A DNA stretch of 64,000 bases from Plasmodiophora brassicae (Eukaryota; Endomyxa; Phytomyxea; Plasmodiophorida; Plasmodiophoridae), in contig JASFAU010000008.1 of the NCBI GenBank assembly GCA_039704465.1, positions 682,001 to 746,000 of the forward strand, in the 5' to 3' direction. The notes under the pieces are model-generated. The model made no database searches. It was not told where the DNA came from and saw only the letters and a list, made by a program, of their open reading frames with translations. Below, piece by piece: positions 32,009-44,866 of the stretch. Numbering within the stretch: position 1 is the stretch's first letter; every line of letters starts with the position of its first letter. The translations under genes were made by a program, and so were the position numbers.

Positions 32009-34076
32009 TCACTTTATTGTTTTAGCAACCTTCTGGGCTCGGCTTCGTAACAGTGCTGTGATAGCCTCGTCGTTGATGGATTCTGCCAGATCAATGGTTG
32101 AGGTTTCAATACGGGCGCCACTATCGACCAGGTACTCAACGACGTCGAGGTAGCCGGTGGACACCGCCACGGTTAGCAGATCCTGACCCGTGGAGGTTTC
32201 CTTCGAATCCCAATCCACGATGAGGCTCTTCGTGATCTCGGCCAACGAGCTTGTGTCCCGCCTGCGAATGGCGTCTTCGAGCGCGTCCTCGAGGCAGGCG
32301 CCCGCATCGCTCAGGAACGCCACCATGTCCGAGCAGGAATCCGATTTCGCCTGGGTGCACGCCGCCAAGTACATCAGACTGGTTCCCTTGCTGGACTTCA
32401 CGTCGCCATCTGCATCGGCACGCACGAGAATCTCAACCATCCATTCCTTGCCAGAAACAATGGCCATCTCCAGCGCCGTCATGCTCGACGCATCGCGAGC
32501 GTTCAGGTCCTGGGTGGCTCGGGACAGGGCCCATGCCACCCACTTGACAACCAGGGGTGTCTCCTCGGTCTTCTCGTCGATGAGATTCATTAGCGCATTC
32601 TTGCCAGAGGAGTCGGCCAGATTCGGGTCGGCCCCTCGACGAAACAATGAGAAAGCGATGTCACCGAACCCGCAGCGGGCAGCAACCATCAAAGGCGTCC
32701 TGCCCCGCGCATCACGAGCATTGATGTCTAGCAGAAATCCATCCTGGAACAAGACGTCGACCGTATTCCTGGCCTTGTTCCGGACGGCGATATGCAGAGG
32801 GGTGTCGCCAGCGTTATCAGTCACGTTCACGTTTGCACGCGCCTCCAGCAGGACCTTGACCATATCATCGGATTGATTGTGGCATGCGATGTGTAGGGCG
32901 GTTGTCGAATCATTGCAGTCCTGCCTCCTGACGGCGTTAACGTCGGCACCGTACCGAATCAGTAACCTGCATATCGCGTCAGACAGATCGTGGTCCGCCG
33001 CGAAATGAAGCGCCGTCTGCTCCGAGTCGCCGTCCCGCGAGTTCGGATCGGCGCCGTACTCCAACAGCTTCTCAATGATTTGTTCGTTCCCCATAGCCAG
33101 TGCCGAAACCAGAATCGGCTCACCGAAGCATGCGCACTCGTTCACATCGCAGACGTCGGCCAGCACATCCACAAGCGACACGTCACCGCGCTCGATCGCC
33201 ATCTGCAACGGGGGCCGGAAGCGCAGATCGTTGTCGAATACGGACGGATTCTCAACGCGGCGAACCAGGACGGCAACGGCTTCAGACGAACAGTCTGCGG
33301 ATGACAGTTCGCTCTGCAAGGCGTCCTCGACGACGCCGTTGCATGCGCTGGGCAGCAGCCAGTTCAGTATCATATCCATCAGGGCGTAATCCCGACGGAG
33401 CCTCGCCCGATCGAATTCGATAAAAGGCGGAGACGCAGAGCTCAGGCGACGCGTCACCAACACTCGCACGATCATATCAGGGATGCGTCTGCACTGTCGA
33501 TGATTAGATACGGCGGATGACGGAGGCGTGCTGCAAGCGAGCACCGACCCTTTTCCAGGATGGCGCCAGATGTCCAGGCACTCCTTGAACGGCTTGCCTC
33601 GAGTCTTGTCCACCAGCTCATGGACAATGCCTTCGAACAGGTAGGTTATGTCGAGATAATTGGCAGCATGCAGCAGTGCACGCCACTGGCGCTCGGGCGG
33701 CTTCGCCTGGCGCAGGTCGTCTATCCACCGGGCCGCGCCGTACCGACCCGTATCGTCCATCGATAGGAACGAACCGATCTGCCACCAGCGGCCAATGGTC
33801 AGCAGTTCGGTTGTTGGCCCTGTTTGCATGGAATGGAGAGCATACGAGTTTCAGGGTACCCTCGTCGGTCGGAACGGTGACTCTGACTGCATCGGGATCT
33901 TTGTCAAACATGTTGGTCATCAGACGTGAATGTTGGGCGGCCAGCGCCCCTGGTACACGGACGCGCACATCGACCTTCTCCTCGGCAACGATCTCTACGA
34001 CCTTCGGGGTCGTCGCATTGATGCCGTCCGGTGCAACGAGGCCTTCGCACCCGCCGAGTGTCACTGGACCGTCCAT
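32009..34076 (-). CDS. SKP1-like domain fused to ankyrin repeats, copy B
   Basis: Exons 34076-33846, 33778-33549 and 33488-32009 (introns 67 and 60 nt), 646 residues. The intron positions and phases (0 and 2) equal those of gene A at 20642-22758. SKP1-like part: VRVPGALAAQHSRLMTNMF and LLHAANYLDITYLFEGIV followed by FKECLDIW. Ankyrin part: EQTALHFAADHDLSDAIC, TALHIACHNQSDDMVKVL, DTPLHIAVRNKARNTV, RTPLMVAARCGFGDIAFSL. The second intron could be read through in frame, but the paralogue shows it is an intron; its donor is GTCGGT. As in copy A, a ubiquitin-ligase adaptor or substrate-scaffold role is inferred from the fused fold, not shown. Probable recent family expansion. Confidence 0.87.
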
Positions 34077-34738
34077 CGCGTCGTCAACTGCGCGCTCGTG
34101 CCGCACTCTGCAGGTGTGCTGTCCTTCAAGCTTCGAGAGGTTCTGAGCTCTCTGTGAATTTCTGCCTGACTTCTCTCCACTGGATGGCCTCCGTGACGGG
34201 CTCCGGAAGCCCGCGGTCTACGTCCTACATACCTATTCTTGGAAGCACGCGACTGGGACTGGCGGAGACAGGCACAGCAAGCTGACTGATCTTGTCCGTA
34301 ACGTACAATACGGCAGGTCTCGCTCGCCCAGACGATGGGTCCGACGACGCCATCTGGGGTTCCATACCATCAATCGCCCGTTATTGGTCGCCGGAGTCTT
34401 CATCTGGGCTCGGCGTCGGCAAGCACGCTGCTGCGATGCGCCGATGCCGAGAGATTGCTGCCTTATCCGGGCACCGCGCGGGCGATAATATCGATGCAGC
34501 CCGTTTGATACGACACTGCTGGGCGGAACGTCCTGACGCGTGCTGAGGTGCGCATGCTCTAATCGCACCGCTGCAGCATATCCAGCGAAGCCTGCTGACG
34601 AGGAATCTTAGACGTCGGATCGCCTGTCGACATTGTCGCCTGCATCTACGATGCCGCGTCACACGATAATTGTGTACATAGTTCGTACATAGGTTACAAC
34701 GGAGCAGGTCCTGTTCCCTGTATTCAGTTGATACCTGG
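34077..34738. other. Intergenic
   Basis: No gene supported. A short plus frame (34292-34546) has no recognisable content. Confidence 0.4.
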
Positions 34739-37110
34739 TCAGGGCATGGGCGAAGGCAGAGTATTGGTACCGGGTGAACCAGATGGCCCCCCGCTGATCG
34801 TATGATTGGACGTCGTATGGTGCTGCAAGTTCTTGGCCGGGGCGGTCAGCACTGTCCCCGTCTTCTTCGTCAGCGTCTCAGCTTCGCCTCTGGCAACGGC
34901 CATCATCTTGGGGACGAACAGGAAGGCGACGACGCATGAGACGCAGAACCAGATGGCGGCCGCCGTGATCACCGTCTGCACGCTGGGGTCGGGAACGTAG
35001 CGCAGGACGAGGTAGGCGATGGCGGAGATCAGGGCGACCGTGTAGATGGCCGCGCCGATCTGCTTGCTGTCGTTCAGGGCAGGGATCGACACGTCTTTGG
35101 TGCGGAACGCGATGAAGGCACCCGCCAGCATGACGACGCCTTTGTAGAGCAGCAGGAAACCGACGTACGCGTCCTGATGCGGCGAGTAGCATGTGACGTT
35201 GGTCGGCTGCAGGATCACGTCCGGGTCCGTCGGCGAGGCGTACGTCTCCAGTAGCGTCGTCAGGCGCGTCAGGCGCTCGCTGCCGAACCAGGTGGCGAGG
35301 GCGATCGAGTCGATGAGGAGCATGATGAACACCGATCCGATCAGCTGGCCGTTCGTGATCTTGACGACCTGCATGGAGCCGAAGATCTTGAAGACGCGGT
35401 AGGTTTTGGCGAACAGGCCGCCGAACATGAGCGTGAAGGCGAAGACCATGAGAGTAACCTGGGCGGTGCAGATGGAGGTGAAGGCGCTGTCCGACACCAG
35501 CTCGAGATGCGACTGCGACATCACAATGATCTGCACGTAACCCGTGATACACCCGAGCAGAATGACGTTGTTGATGACCGGCGACGACATCTTGATGTAC
35601 GGCAGACCCCGGTACTTGACGTTGAAGGCGGCCACGATGGCGGAGACCACCAGACCCAAGCCCGACAGCGTCTGCAGAGTCGTCGCCGTCGTGGCATTCA
35701 GAGTGTGGAATACGGCCTGCCCCCTGGGCTCCTGAAGGGGAAGCGACCCGTCCCTGGTCGCCCAGTACCACGTGCGGCCGCCCTCGAACACAAGGCGGCT
35801 ATCGGACAGCACGTATTCCGCAATGGGCACCATTTCGTATCCCGTCCCTGTCGTGCGAGGCCGGCAGTTGTACACCTCGTAGTTGCCCAGGCGGTCACCG
35901 GCAGCGTTCAGCTGGATCGGCCCGCTCAGCCCGTTCATCGACTGCGCCCGCAGCTGACGTGTCATGTTCGCCTCGGGGACCTGCAGCGGATCGACGCCCC
36001 GACGCCAGAAGTGGTCGTACGCCAAAGCGCCGAATCGGACGGCATCGTAGAAGTACAGATCTAGGTAGGCAGTGGTTCGTTCAGCGCCCGAGCTCGAGGG
36101 CCTCGATGCAGAGATTGACGGGCGGGCGTGGCGTTACCGTATGGGCTTAACGCCGAGAAGGGCTGGCCGTACGTCAGGCTGCTGTTCTGGTTGTACAGCG
36201 CGCTGTACGTCGTGAACACATGGGTGTACGTGTCCGAGCTGGTGTCGACCGTCGGGATGATGTAGAACGACCCGCGCATGCGCTGGGCGGTCGCGTCGGT
36301 CAGCGGCTCGTTGGACCAGCCGTCGCCGCCGATGTGCAGGTACTTGGGCGCCAGCATGTCCAGGTCGTCGAGCGCCGAGAAGAACCTGTTCGGGTCGAAC
36401 ACGAAGCTGACGATGATGCGCGCGCCGGACGCCTTCACGATCTGCAGCTGGGGCACGGGCGACCCGTAATCCTCGTCGAACTGGGTGGCGGCCAGCACGT
36501 CGATGCCGAGCGTCGACGCCGTCTGGCTCAGCGTCGTCATGACGCCGACGCCCCAGGCGTCGTTGCGGGCGATAATGGCGATCTTGCGGTAGCCCAGGCT
36601 CCGGATGATGTTGGCCAGGGCCTTGCCGGCGTCCTGGTCGGGCGGGTAGACGCGAGAGAACCCCGGGTACTGGCCCTTGTTGGACAGCTGCGATGTGCTG
36701 CAGGACGAGCCCAGCATGGAGACGCCGATCGCGTCGCTGACCAGGGCAGCAGGAATGGCTTCCAGGGAGAACGTCGGCCCGACGTTGAGCGGGACGCGCC
36801 GGTCGACGTGACGCACGTTGCCGTCGGCCAACCCGGTCTGGAGGGTGGAGAAGATCCCGCCCTTGAGCGTGTGCGTCGTGGCGCCCCAGTATCCGACCAG
36901 CGTGCGCCCGTTCAGAACGGTCGGGTCGGCGTTGACGTCCCGAATGGCCATCTCCACCAAGGCTCGCGTCGCGAGCTGACTCGGCATGTTGATGTCGACG
37001 GCCAGCAGGATGCCCATCATGACGGGCGGGTTGGTCTCGTTCGCCTTCGGGTAGACGGCCGGGTACGTCGCCGCGCACGGCCAGGCGGCAAGGCACGGCC
37101 CGTCCGTCAT
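34739..37110 (-). CDS. Class C GPCR with Venus-flytrap ligand domain (GABA-B receptor-like)
   Basis: Exons 37110-36138 and 36060-34739 (77-nt intron, phase 1, TAG acceptor); 764 residues from 37110, but the frame is open upstream to an acceptor near 37153, so a leader exon with the signal peptide is probably missing. Residues 1-~420 form an ANF/periplasmic-binding domain: MMGILLAVDINMPS, GVSMLGSSCSTSQLS, FSRVYPPDQDAGKALANII, IAIIARNDAWGVG. The C-terminal half has seven hydrophobic segments with GABA-B-type marks: NVKYRGLPYIKMSSPVINN, ICTAQVTLMVFAFTLMFGG, AKTYRVFKIF. No cysteine-rich domain between them, as in GABA-B. It would sense an extracellular ligand and signal through G proteins. The start lies 358 bp from the divergent CNG channel's start. 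Confidence 0.88.
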
Positions 37111-37468
37111 GGCCTTCGGAAGAACCGTTCGGTCGCACCGCTGGCTCTGGCAGAATACGTAAACGGAGAGACGACTTGTCAGTACTGTGCCGAGCAGGTC
37201 GAATCGAAGTCACCTCATAGCCCTGTATCACTTCTGGAAGGGGCTTCCGGTCACAAGCATCAATTAGCAACCCTCTCGACTTATTGCTGTCCGCGCGCGA
37301 TGGCATCATGGCCGAGCGGGTCTGCCACAACCATGGTCGACCTCGACATGTCGCTCGACAATGGTGACCTGACCGACGGCCACGTTCGGAATCACCTGTA
37401 CTGCAATATTCAGCGGGTTGCGTCCGTTGCTGGACGGTACGTTCGGTAGGCAGCTCCCGTCGGAGTCG

Positions 37469-39239
37469 ATGTTTCTCCGGAGACACGATATCCGGCTCCG
37501 AAGGTCGGCGATGCGGTTTCCGGTGTTTCGCCTGCAGCATCCAGCCATGACCGTGTGGCGAGCTGTGCTGATGCTCGTTGCCGTCGTCGACGCGTTCATT
37601 GTGCCCGTCAGCTTCGTGTTCTTCCCGCACCGGTCCACCCACCTGAACACGGGCGAACTCGTCGTCGACTGCCTGTTCCTGGTCGCCATCGCCGTCAACT
37701 TCAACCTGCAGGTCCCGCTGAAGAACGGCCAGGTCGTTGCCGAACGGAAGCAAATCGCCAAATACTACCTGCGGCACGATTTCGTCCTCGACCTCATCTT
37801 CGCCATCCCTTACGAATTTCTCAGCTACCAACTGGCAGTCGTCAACGTTTCGAAGGTTGGCATACGCACGTTCCGACTTGTTCGCGCCGTCCAGCTCCTG
37901 CGCCTGATCCGTATCGTCGAGGTCGAACGGCTCAGCAAGTCGCTGCTGTTCGCCATCGCCATTCGCCTACAGACGTTCCGCGCCATCCAACTCGGTTGGA
38001 TACATGCACCGTTCTCATACACGGCCAGGTCCCTGATTTCTGTATCGCAGTTCTGTTCGTCATCATTGTGGGGCACTGGACCGCCTGTGCGTTCGCCTGG
38101 ATGACGTTTCCCAGCGATGCACGCCGGGTCCTCCCTGGCGAGTCCGCTCCCTGCTATGTGTATTACTGCAGCGGTCGATCTGATGTCTCGTTTGCAGGTT
38201 GTACGTCGCATCGATGGAGTGGTCATTGTCGACCATCACGACCCTGGGCAACGCGTACGTCGTCAACACAAGCGAGCCAGGTCGCATCTTCGCTTGCGTC
38301 ATCATGGCCGTCGGCGTGTGCGTGTTCACGTTCGCGATCGGGCTGATCGTCGAGTACAACAGGCGAGGATCGCGCCGCACCGTCGAGTTCCATACCCAGT
38401 TCGAGCGCGTCGAGAAATACCTGCGGGCGCGACACGTCCCACCGGACCTCAAGGCCCAGATCCTCGAGCACTTCGCGTTCAGCAAGAACCTATCGACGGC
38501 GCGCGCCTTCGGTGAACGTCTCCTGCTTCGGGAGCTCCCTAGGAAGATTCGCGGCGACATCGCCAGGTACATCACAACGACGTCGCAGGTTCCGTCGCTT
38601 CAGGGCGCGTCGCCGCTCATCCTGGAGCTGTTCGTCGTCATGGACGCGAGGTGCTACCCGCCGAACGAGGTCCTGTTTAAGGCGTTCGAACCGGTCGACC
38701 GCCTGTTCATCGTAACAAGTGGGGTCGTCGAGCGAAGATACGCGGGCGCGGTGGCCGAGCCGGAGGTCCTGGGCCCGGGCGCCCATTTCGGCGCGACGTC
38801 GCTACTCGAAGTGTACCCGATGCCACCTGCCACCGTCAGGACCTTGTCCCGGTGTGAATTGCACGTCCTTGACCGGCAGGCCCTGATCCAGACGTTGCAC
38901 CAGCACCCCGACATTCGACGGGAGATCCTCGAGGAGGCGGGGCGCCGGCTTCAGGCCCCGCCTGTCGATCAGCATCATGCGCCGAGGCATATCGCTGGGC
39001 TGGCGTTCGCCGACGAACGATATGGCGTGTTCACGGAGGCTCCAAAGACAATGGACCGGGTCGAATTCGCGGCCCTGAACGCCCTGATCCAGCGCATGTC
39101 GCTACGCCAGGCCCGTGCCCTGTTCCTGACCGTCGAATCGCTGGCGTCTCGATGGCACGTCCAGCGCGCCCTCTTTGCCGCGGTTGGTACCGTCCTTGAC
39201 GAGCTGTTCCAGCACCCCGACATGCTGGCGGCGTCCTGA
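37469..39239 (+). CDS. Cyclic-nucleotide-gated-type ion channel (CNG/HCN family)
   Basis: Exons 37469-37994, 38051-38141 and 38198-39239; both introns are 56 nt and in phase; 552 residues. Six TM segments: S1 AVLMLVAVVDAFIVPVS, S2 VVDCLFLVAIAVNFNLQV, S3 HDFVLDLIFAIPYEFL, S4 with regularly spaced Arg (IRTFRLVRAVQLLRLIRIV), S5 VLFVIIVGHWTACAFAW, pore MEWSLSTITTLGN, S6. A C-linker (RKIRGDI) and cNMP-binding beta-roll follow (FEPVDRLFIVTSGVVERRY, FGATSLLE). The filter TTLGN resembles the non-selective CNG type (TTIGE) and not GYGD. The phosphate-cassette Arg expected before TA/TS is replaced (MPPATVRTL), so nucleotide binding may be weak or lost. A plasma-membrane or ciliary cation channel. Confidence 0.9.
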
Positions 39240-39473
39240 ACCGACACCTGTACCTTCCATTTGTTTGAAGAACGTGGCCCCGACCGCGATGGTGCCTTAC
39301 TTGCCTGACCTTCGGTGTCGCCGGGAGCCCCTCATAGGTTCTCAGGTTGGGGACGAGTTTGAGCGAACAACGCGCCATGCCATGGACGGCCTGGCCGGCG
39401 TCGAGCGCGTACCGCCCGAGATCACGAGTTCGTGGTGGATTGCAGAACACGCGACGTTTACGTTTATCATTAA

Positions 39474-42400
39474 CTAGAGGGTGCTGGCCGACTTGACCAG
39501 GACGCGGACGTCGCCCACTGGTCTGGTCGCCCGCCTTGGCAGCAATCGGAACGAACCGGCCAGGTTGGCGACGAACGCTTTCTCGTCCGGCTTGGCCGAC
39601 TCCGACTGCTGGGCGAGCTTCAGAGGTGGTAAACGCTGCTGCTGCTGCTGCTCGTCGACTTCAGCCGCGCTGTCGTCATGATTGCGCTTCAGGTTGTAGA
39701 GCGCCATGCTGTGCGATGGTGCCCCGGTTGAGTTGTAGTGCCCTTGTCGCAGGCTGGCCTTCGACGGTTGACAGGTCCCATGGGGGCACGGCCAAGGGCC
39801 ACCTTTCAGCGCGTCCGCGTTCGCGGCCGACCGCACCGCCGTCTGCGACATCGACCGGCGAAGGAGCCCACCGATCTCGTGCTGGACGTTGCGGACGTCG
39901 TGAACGATATCGGCGGGGACGACGCGAGCAGCGCCCGGTTGGGGCGTGATGGCCGCAGACCCCGACGTCGCCGTTCGATGCGGCCGGTCGTCGGCCGCAT
40001 CCCATTTGGCGTTCTTGAACCGGTCGATCATGGTGGCCTGCAGGACGGTCAGCGAGCGCCCTTCGTAGTCGGCGTTGTACGGGCCGCGGTGCTGGCCCAT
40101 GACGCAATCCAGGACGTCCATGATGCCGTGCACGTCGCTCGCGATACGCTTAAATGCCAGGAGTGCCTCAGCGGCGATCCCAGACCGGAGCAACGCGTTG
40201 CAACGATCGCGCTGGTCTTCCACAGCGGCCACCATCATCCGCAGCGGCGGGACGGATCGGAATCGCCCGCGATGGAACTTCTGGATAGCGTGGTCCAGAC
40301 CAAACGGTCGCGTCCGAAACCGATGCCACTGGTCGGTGACGGCGCGAAGCAGACCGAGGCACTGGGCGTGTGTGTCCACCGCCGCGCCGTGCTGAACGGA
40401 CGGCACGTACAGGAGGACCGGGAGGGTCGGATCCTTGCAGGTCGCCAGAAGCGGCTCCAGGCCCGACGTGAACGCCGACAGCGACCGCGGTTCCGACATG
40501 GCCTGATCCAGTGCCGCCTCGACCTGAAGAAGGTGGTAAGAAGAAGACACGATGCCAACGTGGGGTGCCGGTTCCTGACCTGAGCCGATGTTGCTCGCCA
40601 GAACACGGCCTGGATGGCGTGGGCGACCTCGGCCCGGCGGCAGTCTGGCGTTACGACTGTGAATAAGCGGGCGGCCAGGTGCCGGAACCGGGACGCCAGC
40701 ATGGCCTCTTTGCCGATCGCGAACTCGAGGAACGCGTGCAGGCCGATGAACGGGACGACGCTGGCGGCCACACCTTCGTCCACCGACAGGTTGACCGGGA
40801 CGGCCAGCGCGTTCAGTTCCTGCTCGAAGACGCGCAGGCGGCACCGGGACACGCTCGGGAAGAAATCGGCCAGGGCGCTGGCGAACTCCGATTCGCTGAT
40901 GGCGAGGCCCTCGCTGACCGAGTGCAACGCCGCCGGCGCCTCTGGCCAATGCTGCTCCAGCGTACGACGCGCACGGATGTACAGGGACAGCAACGGGGTC
41001 GTATCCTCCCCATACGCGTTGTCGCAGAACCGCTTGAACGTGTTCACCTGGCGCGGCGAAGTCAGCAAGGCGTGGGGCGCTAGCGGCACGAAGGCGGCGG
41101 TGCGTGCCTCGGTGAGCGTTGGTGCCAGCGCGGCGGTCGACGAGAACAGGTCCTCACAGTGCGACGCGACCAACGACGGGATGCCGAAGTTGACGGGAGC
41201 GTACTCGTTGAAGATGTAGTCGGCCAAGGGCAACAACGCCAACCCGCAGCGGCTTCGTTGCAGGTCCGCCTCTGTCTTCGACCTGAACGGATGTCAGCAA
41301 CCGTCCGACAGCCGACGATCCCAGGCGGCGGGTACCTGTAGACGTGAGCGATCCGTTTCAGGACGGACCGCTGGTGGATCAGATCGCGATCCTCGGCAGG
41401 TAGCATCGGCGGCAACGTTGGCACCGATAACGACCTCGCCTTGTCTAACGGCAGCGATAACGTTGCCGGTTGTTCAGGCGTCGTTGCTGCTGGCGTTGAT
41501 GATGCAGGTGGGACGACGGCCTTGGGACGCGCCAGTGTGTGTCGTGGCTGGGGGACGCTGACGGTACGTTGTGGACGCGGCACGGCGACCGTTCCTGGGA
41601 ACGCTTCCGAAATATGGTTGGGCTCGGCGTGCCACCCGCCGCTCATCGCGCCCTCGTCCTGCACGACTCGTCGACGCTGGTCGGCGCGCTCCTTCTCTTC
41701 CTCGTGCATCTCCTCGATCCACACATGGTCCGTTACACCGTGTCGTGCCCCAGCGGCTCGTGCGGCTGGTAGTGTCCCAGTTGACAGTGAGTGTCGATTC
41801 GCACGTGGCCCCGCCTTTCGTCGCGGGACAGCCCGGCTGCCAGGTGCAGGTCGCTGGTCACCACTCTGGTCACCGCTCGGCTTCTCGCCCAACATGACGG
41901 CACCGATCGGTAACACCGGGTCATCTGAATCGTCGGCAGGATCGTCATCGTGATCCGGTACGACGGCACTCGCGGTGTGCGTCGCCCCTGTTTCATTCGA
42001 TGACGCCTGGCTTTTCGTCCTGCGCTTGCCGACGCGGCGCGCGCGTCCCTTTGCTGTGCTCGTCATCTTCGTAGCCAGCTCGGCATCGCCTTCGCCGTCA
42101 ACCGATTGGCTCTGGACACCGGACGCGGCATTGCACTCCTCGGAGACGTCTGTTGCTGCAGACGCTGCCGCTGCTGCTGCTGATGCTGTTGTTGTTGATG
42201 TTACTGCCGCCGGTGTGGTTGCAGGTGCCGGCGCTGCTACCGTTGTCGCTGGTGCCCCTGCTGCCGACGTTCCGGTTGTGAATGAAGTTGTTGCAGGTGC
42301 GGATATTGACACCGATGGTTGCCTCCCGCGTCGTCTGCCGGCAGACTTGCCGCCATGACGCTGGACAAGCAGTTCTTCCTGGAGGGCCTGGATGGATGCA

Positions 42401-44669
42401 CGCGCATCCTCGATGTACTTCTCGTACATTTCGCGTGCGAGCTCGGCGCTCTTCTTAATGGCAGCGTTCTCCGATTCCAGCTGGGCGCATCGCGCGTCCG
42501 CTGACATCGTTGCCGACCTGTCATCGTCTGCAACGCGTGCAGCACCTGGCGTATCTCTTGGCGCTGTTGCCGAGCCCGCCCGCGTCGACGTTCGCGGTGG
42601 CGCTGTCGCAGGTTCCGGTGTTGACGGTCCCAGGGCGGTTTCCGCCTCGGGTGACATCGACAGTGATAACACGTCTGACGGCTCGGTCGCATGTGCGGGT
42701 GTCGGTGATATGGTCGAAGGTCGCTGTAGCCCTGTCTCGCGAGAAGGTGACCGTCGCTGCTTGAGCGCTTGTCCCGCCGACCGGACCCGGCTGTGCCGTC
42801 CTGGCGACGTGGTCCCTGCCGTCTCCAACATCTGGGCCTCGTTCCTGTTTGCGGCGCACGCGTCGTTGTCCGCTTCGCGGGACGGCATCGGACGCTCAGG
42901 AGCAAGCACGATATCGTCGTCCTCGTTATCGACGTCATCGCCCGCGCTGGCTTTGTTGTGGGACTCTTGAAGCCGTAGAGGCGTCCGCGCCTCAGGCGCG
43001 CCAACGTTGCCGTCAGGAGGATCCCATTCGACATCCTGACGGTCTTGCGAGGTTGTCGCAGGCGTGAAGACGATATCTGCCGGAAGCGTCGCTGTCGACG
43101 ACGACGACGAGGCCGCCATGGATCCCCGCCGACTGCCATCGTCGACAAAGGCAACGCGCATGACCTCGCCGTCGGGCCGGCGCACGCGATTGCACCTCAT
43201 CAGCGCTATGGCCGCCATCTGGGCGACACGTCGCGTCGTTAGCGACCGCCGCAACGAGAGTCGATGCACCGGTGACCGACCTCAGGCGTCCTCATCTGCA
43301 CGACCGACGCGCCGTTGCCTCGGACGACCTTGTCGACAATGCCGAACTGCTCAAAGTGCCTTCGAATACGTGCGCCGTTCCTGGTGGGATCTTCGAGCCC
43401 GCGCACGACGAGCGTCTCGTTCGGGAACGCGTTCGCGAACGCGACCCGGGTGCCGTCTCCTGCGCCGGACAGGATCGTCCGGCCCGTCTGGGCCGCGCAC
43501 ACGCTGACGAACTCGACGAACACGACGGCGCCCTCGCGTCGCCCCGTCTGGATCAGCCGTGTGCGACGGGCGACATCGAGGACGGCGAGCGACGCGGTGA
43601 CGTCGCCTTCGGTGGTCGTGGTCGGGTACCCCCCGATGATCAACGTCGCCGTCGGCGTCGCCGACCTGAGCTGTTCGCTGAGTTCCATGCCGATCAGGGC
43701 GACCAGCTGGCCGTGCTCCTCGTCCAGACGGGCGCGTATCGCTTGGCACTCCTCGACCGCGGCCTGCCGTTCGTGCTGGGCGCTGACGATACGCGCCATG
43801 CAGGACGCCGTCTCGACGTTGTGCCGAGCGCGGACATCGTCCAGCGTCGACCTCTCGATCTGGACTTGGCGGCGCTCCTCCTGCAGCTGGTCGACCGTTC
43901 GGTCGTGGTCGGCGCGCAGCTCGCCGAGTGCGTTCGACAGCGCGGCTGCACGCACCTCCGCGGTTGCCAACGCGCCACGCACCCGCTCCGCGTCCGCCTC
44001 TGCCTGGGCCAACGCCTCCCGCAGAACCCTGACCCGGTCGAACGCCACCTCGCGAACGCGCTCGCCGCGGACCCAAATGTCCAGCAGGAGCTGGCCCCGT
44101 TCGGTGCAGACCACCGTCACCTGACTGCCTCATGGCACACATCAGCACCAGGTGCGTGCCGCGTTCCAGTACGTATGCACCCACCCGATGGCTTCCCGCG
44201 CCAGGACGCCCATGAAGTTGTGTTCGTCGACGAGGAGCTGGGCCTCGGCAGCGGGGTCGTGACGGTATCGCTGGCGACGTAGGTCGAACTCGGCGAGGAA
44301 TTTGTCGAGAGACTCGCGAAGCAGCAGGGCTTCCATGCGAGAAGCGGGCCGGGCGGCACGTGTCGCGAAGTTCTTCACGTCCATCAAGTGGGAGACGTCC
44401 GCATCGCTGATGGCGTCCTCCGGGATCGGCTTGGGTGGCTTCTTGACCAGTTGGCGGATCTGTTGCACGGTCGGGATGCTGGGTGGGCGCTCGTGCGCCC
44501 CCCGGTAGATCTCGTCGATGTCCAGGTCGCGCAGCCATTGCTCTGTGACCTCCTTGGCGTACCGGTTGTCGTCATCGTCTTCGGCGGAAACGGTGGATGA
44601 TGCGTCTACGGCTGCCGTTGTGGCGGGGGACGATGATGCCAAGGCCCCACCTGCCGCATCGTCGTTCAT
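39474..44669 (-). CDS. Large RRM/coiled-coil protein with low-complexity middle, unknown
   Basis: Exons 44669-44181, 44120-43281, 43218-41336, 41282-40580 and 40523-39474 (introns 60, 62, 53 and 56 nt), all in phase; 1654 residues. Residues 1-165 are acidic then helical (TVQQIRQLVKKPPKPIPEDA). ~165-300 is coiled coil. ~315-465 is RRM-like in two parts (ATLIIGGYPTTTTEGDV; ETLVVRGLEDPTRNGARIRRHFEQFG, then VVQM), the second continued across the intron at 43280 (donor GTCGGT). 465-1080 is low complexity: Ser/Ala/Thr runs and a Thr/Ala tract. 1080-1500 is a folded helical region I do not recognise (FKRFCDNAYGED, VVPFIGLHAFLEFAIGKEA). The tail holds a short poly-Gln run. RNA binding is the only supported function. 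Unity of the exons as one gene is inferred from splice phase; a split is possible. Confidence 0.68.
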
Positions 44670-44866
44670 GGGTTAGTACGGGCGTACGTACTGGGGTTGT
44701 ACGATCGAATCCCAGATTTCGAGGATATATATGCTACTATGGCCGCAATGCAACGATATCGTGAACAGATTGATCAACAGTTTCAATGTCCGTTCGTGTA
44801 TCAGTCCAGTGAGGCACTTCTGCGAGGGGAAGGTTGGGGTGCCAGGTGACGAGATGCGGTCACCCG

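Noticed and set aside
36134..37831. 565-codon minus-strand frame over the GPCR region
   Set aside because: It is out of frame with the ANF domain and the 7TM region, which both read well in other frames.
42100..42360. Possible minisatellite in the RRM/coil gene (Thr/Ala/Ser tract)
   Set aside because: Irregular codon-level low complexity and no fixed repeat unit; treated as part of the protein's disordered region.
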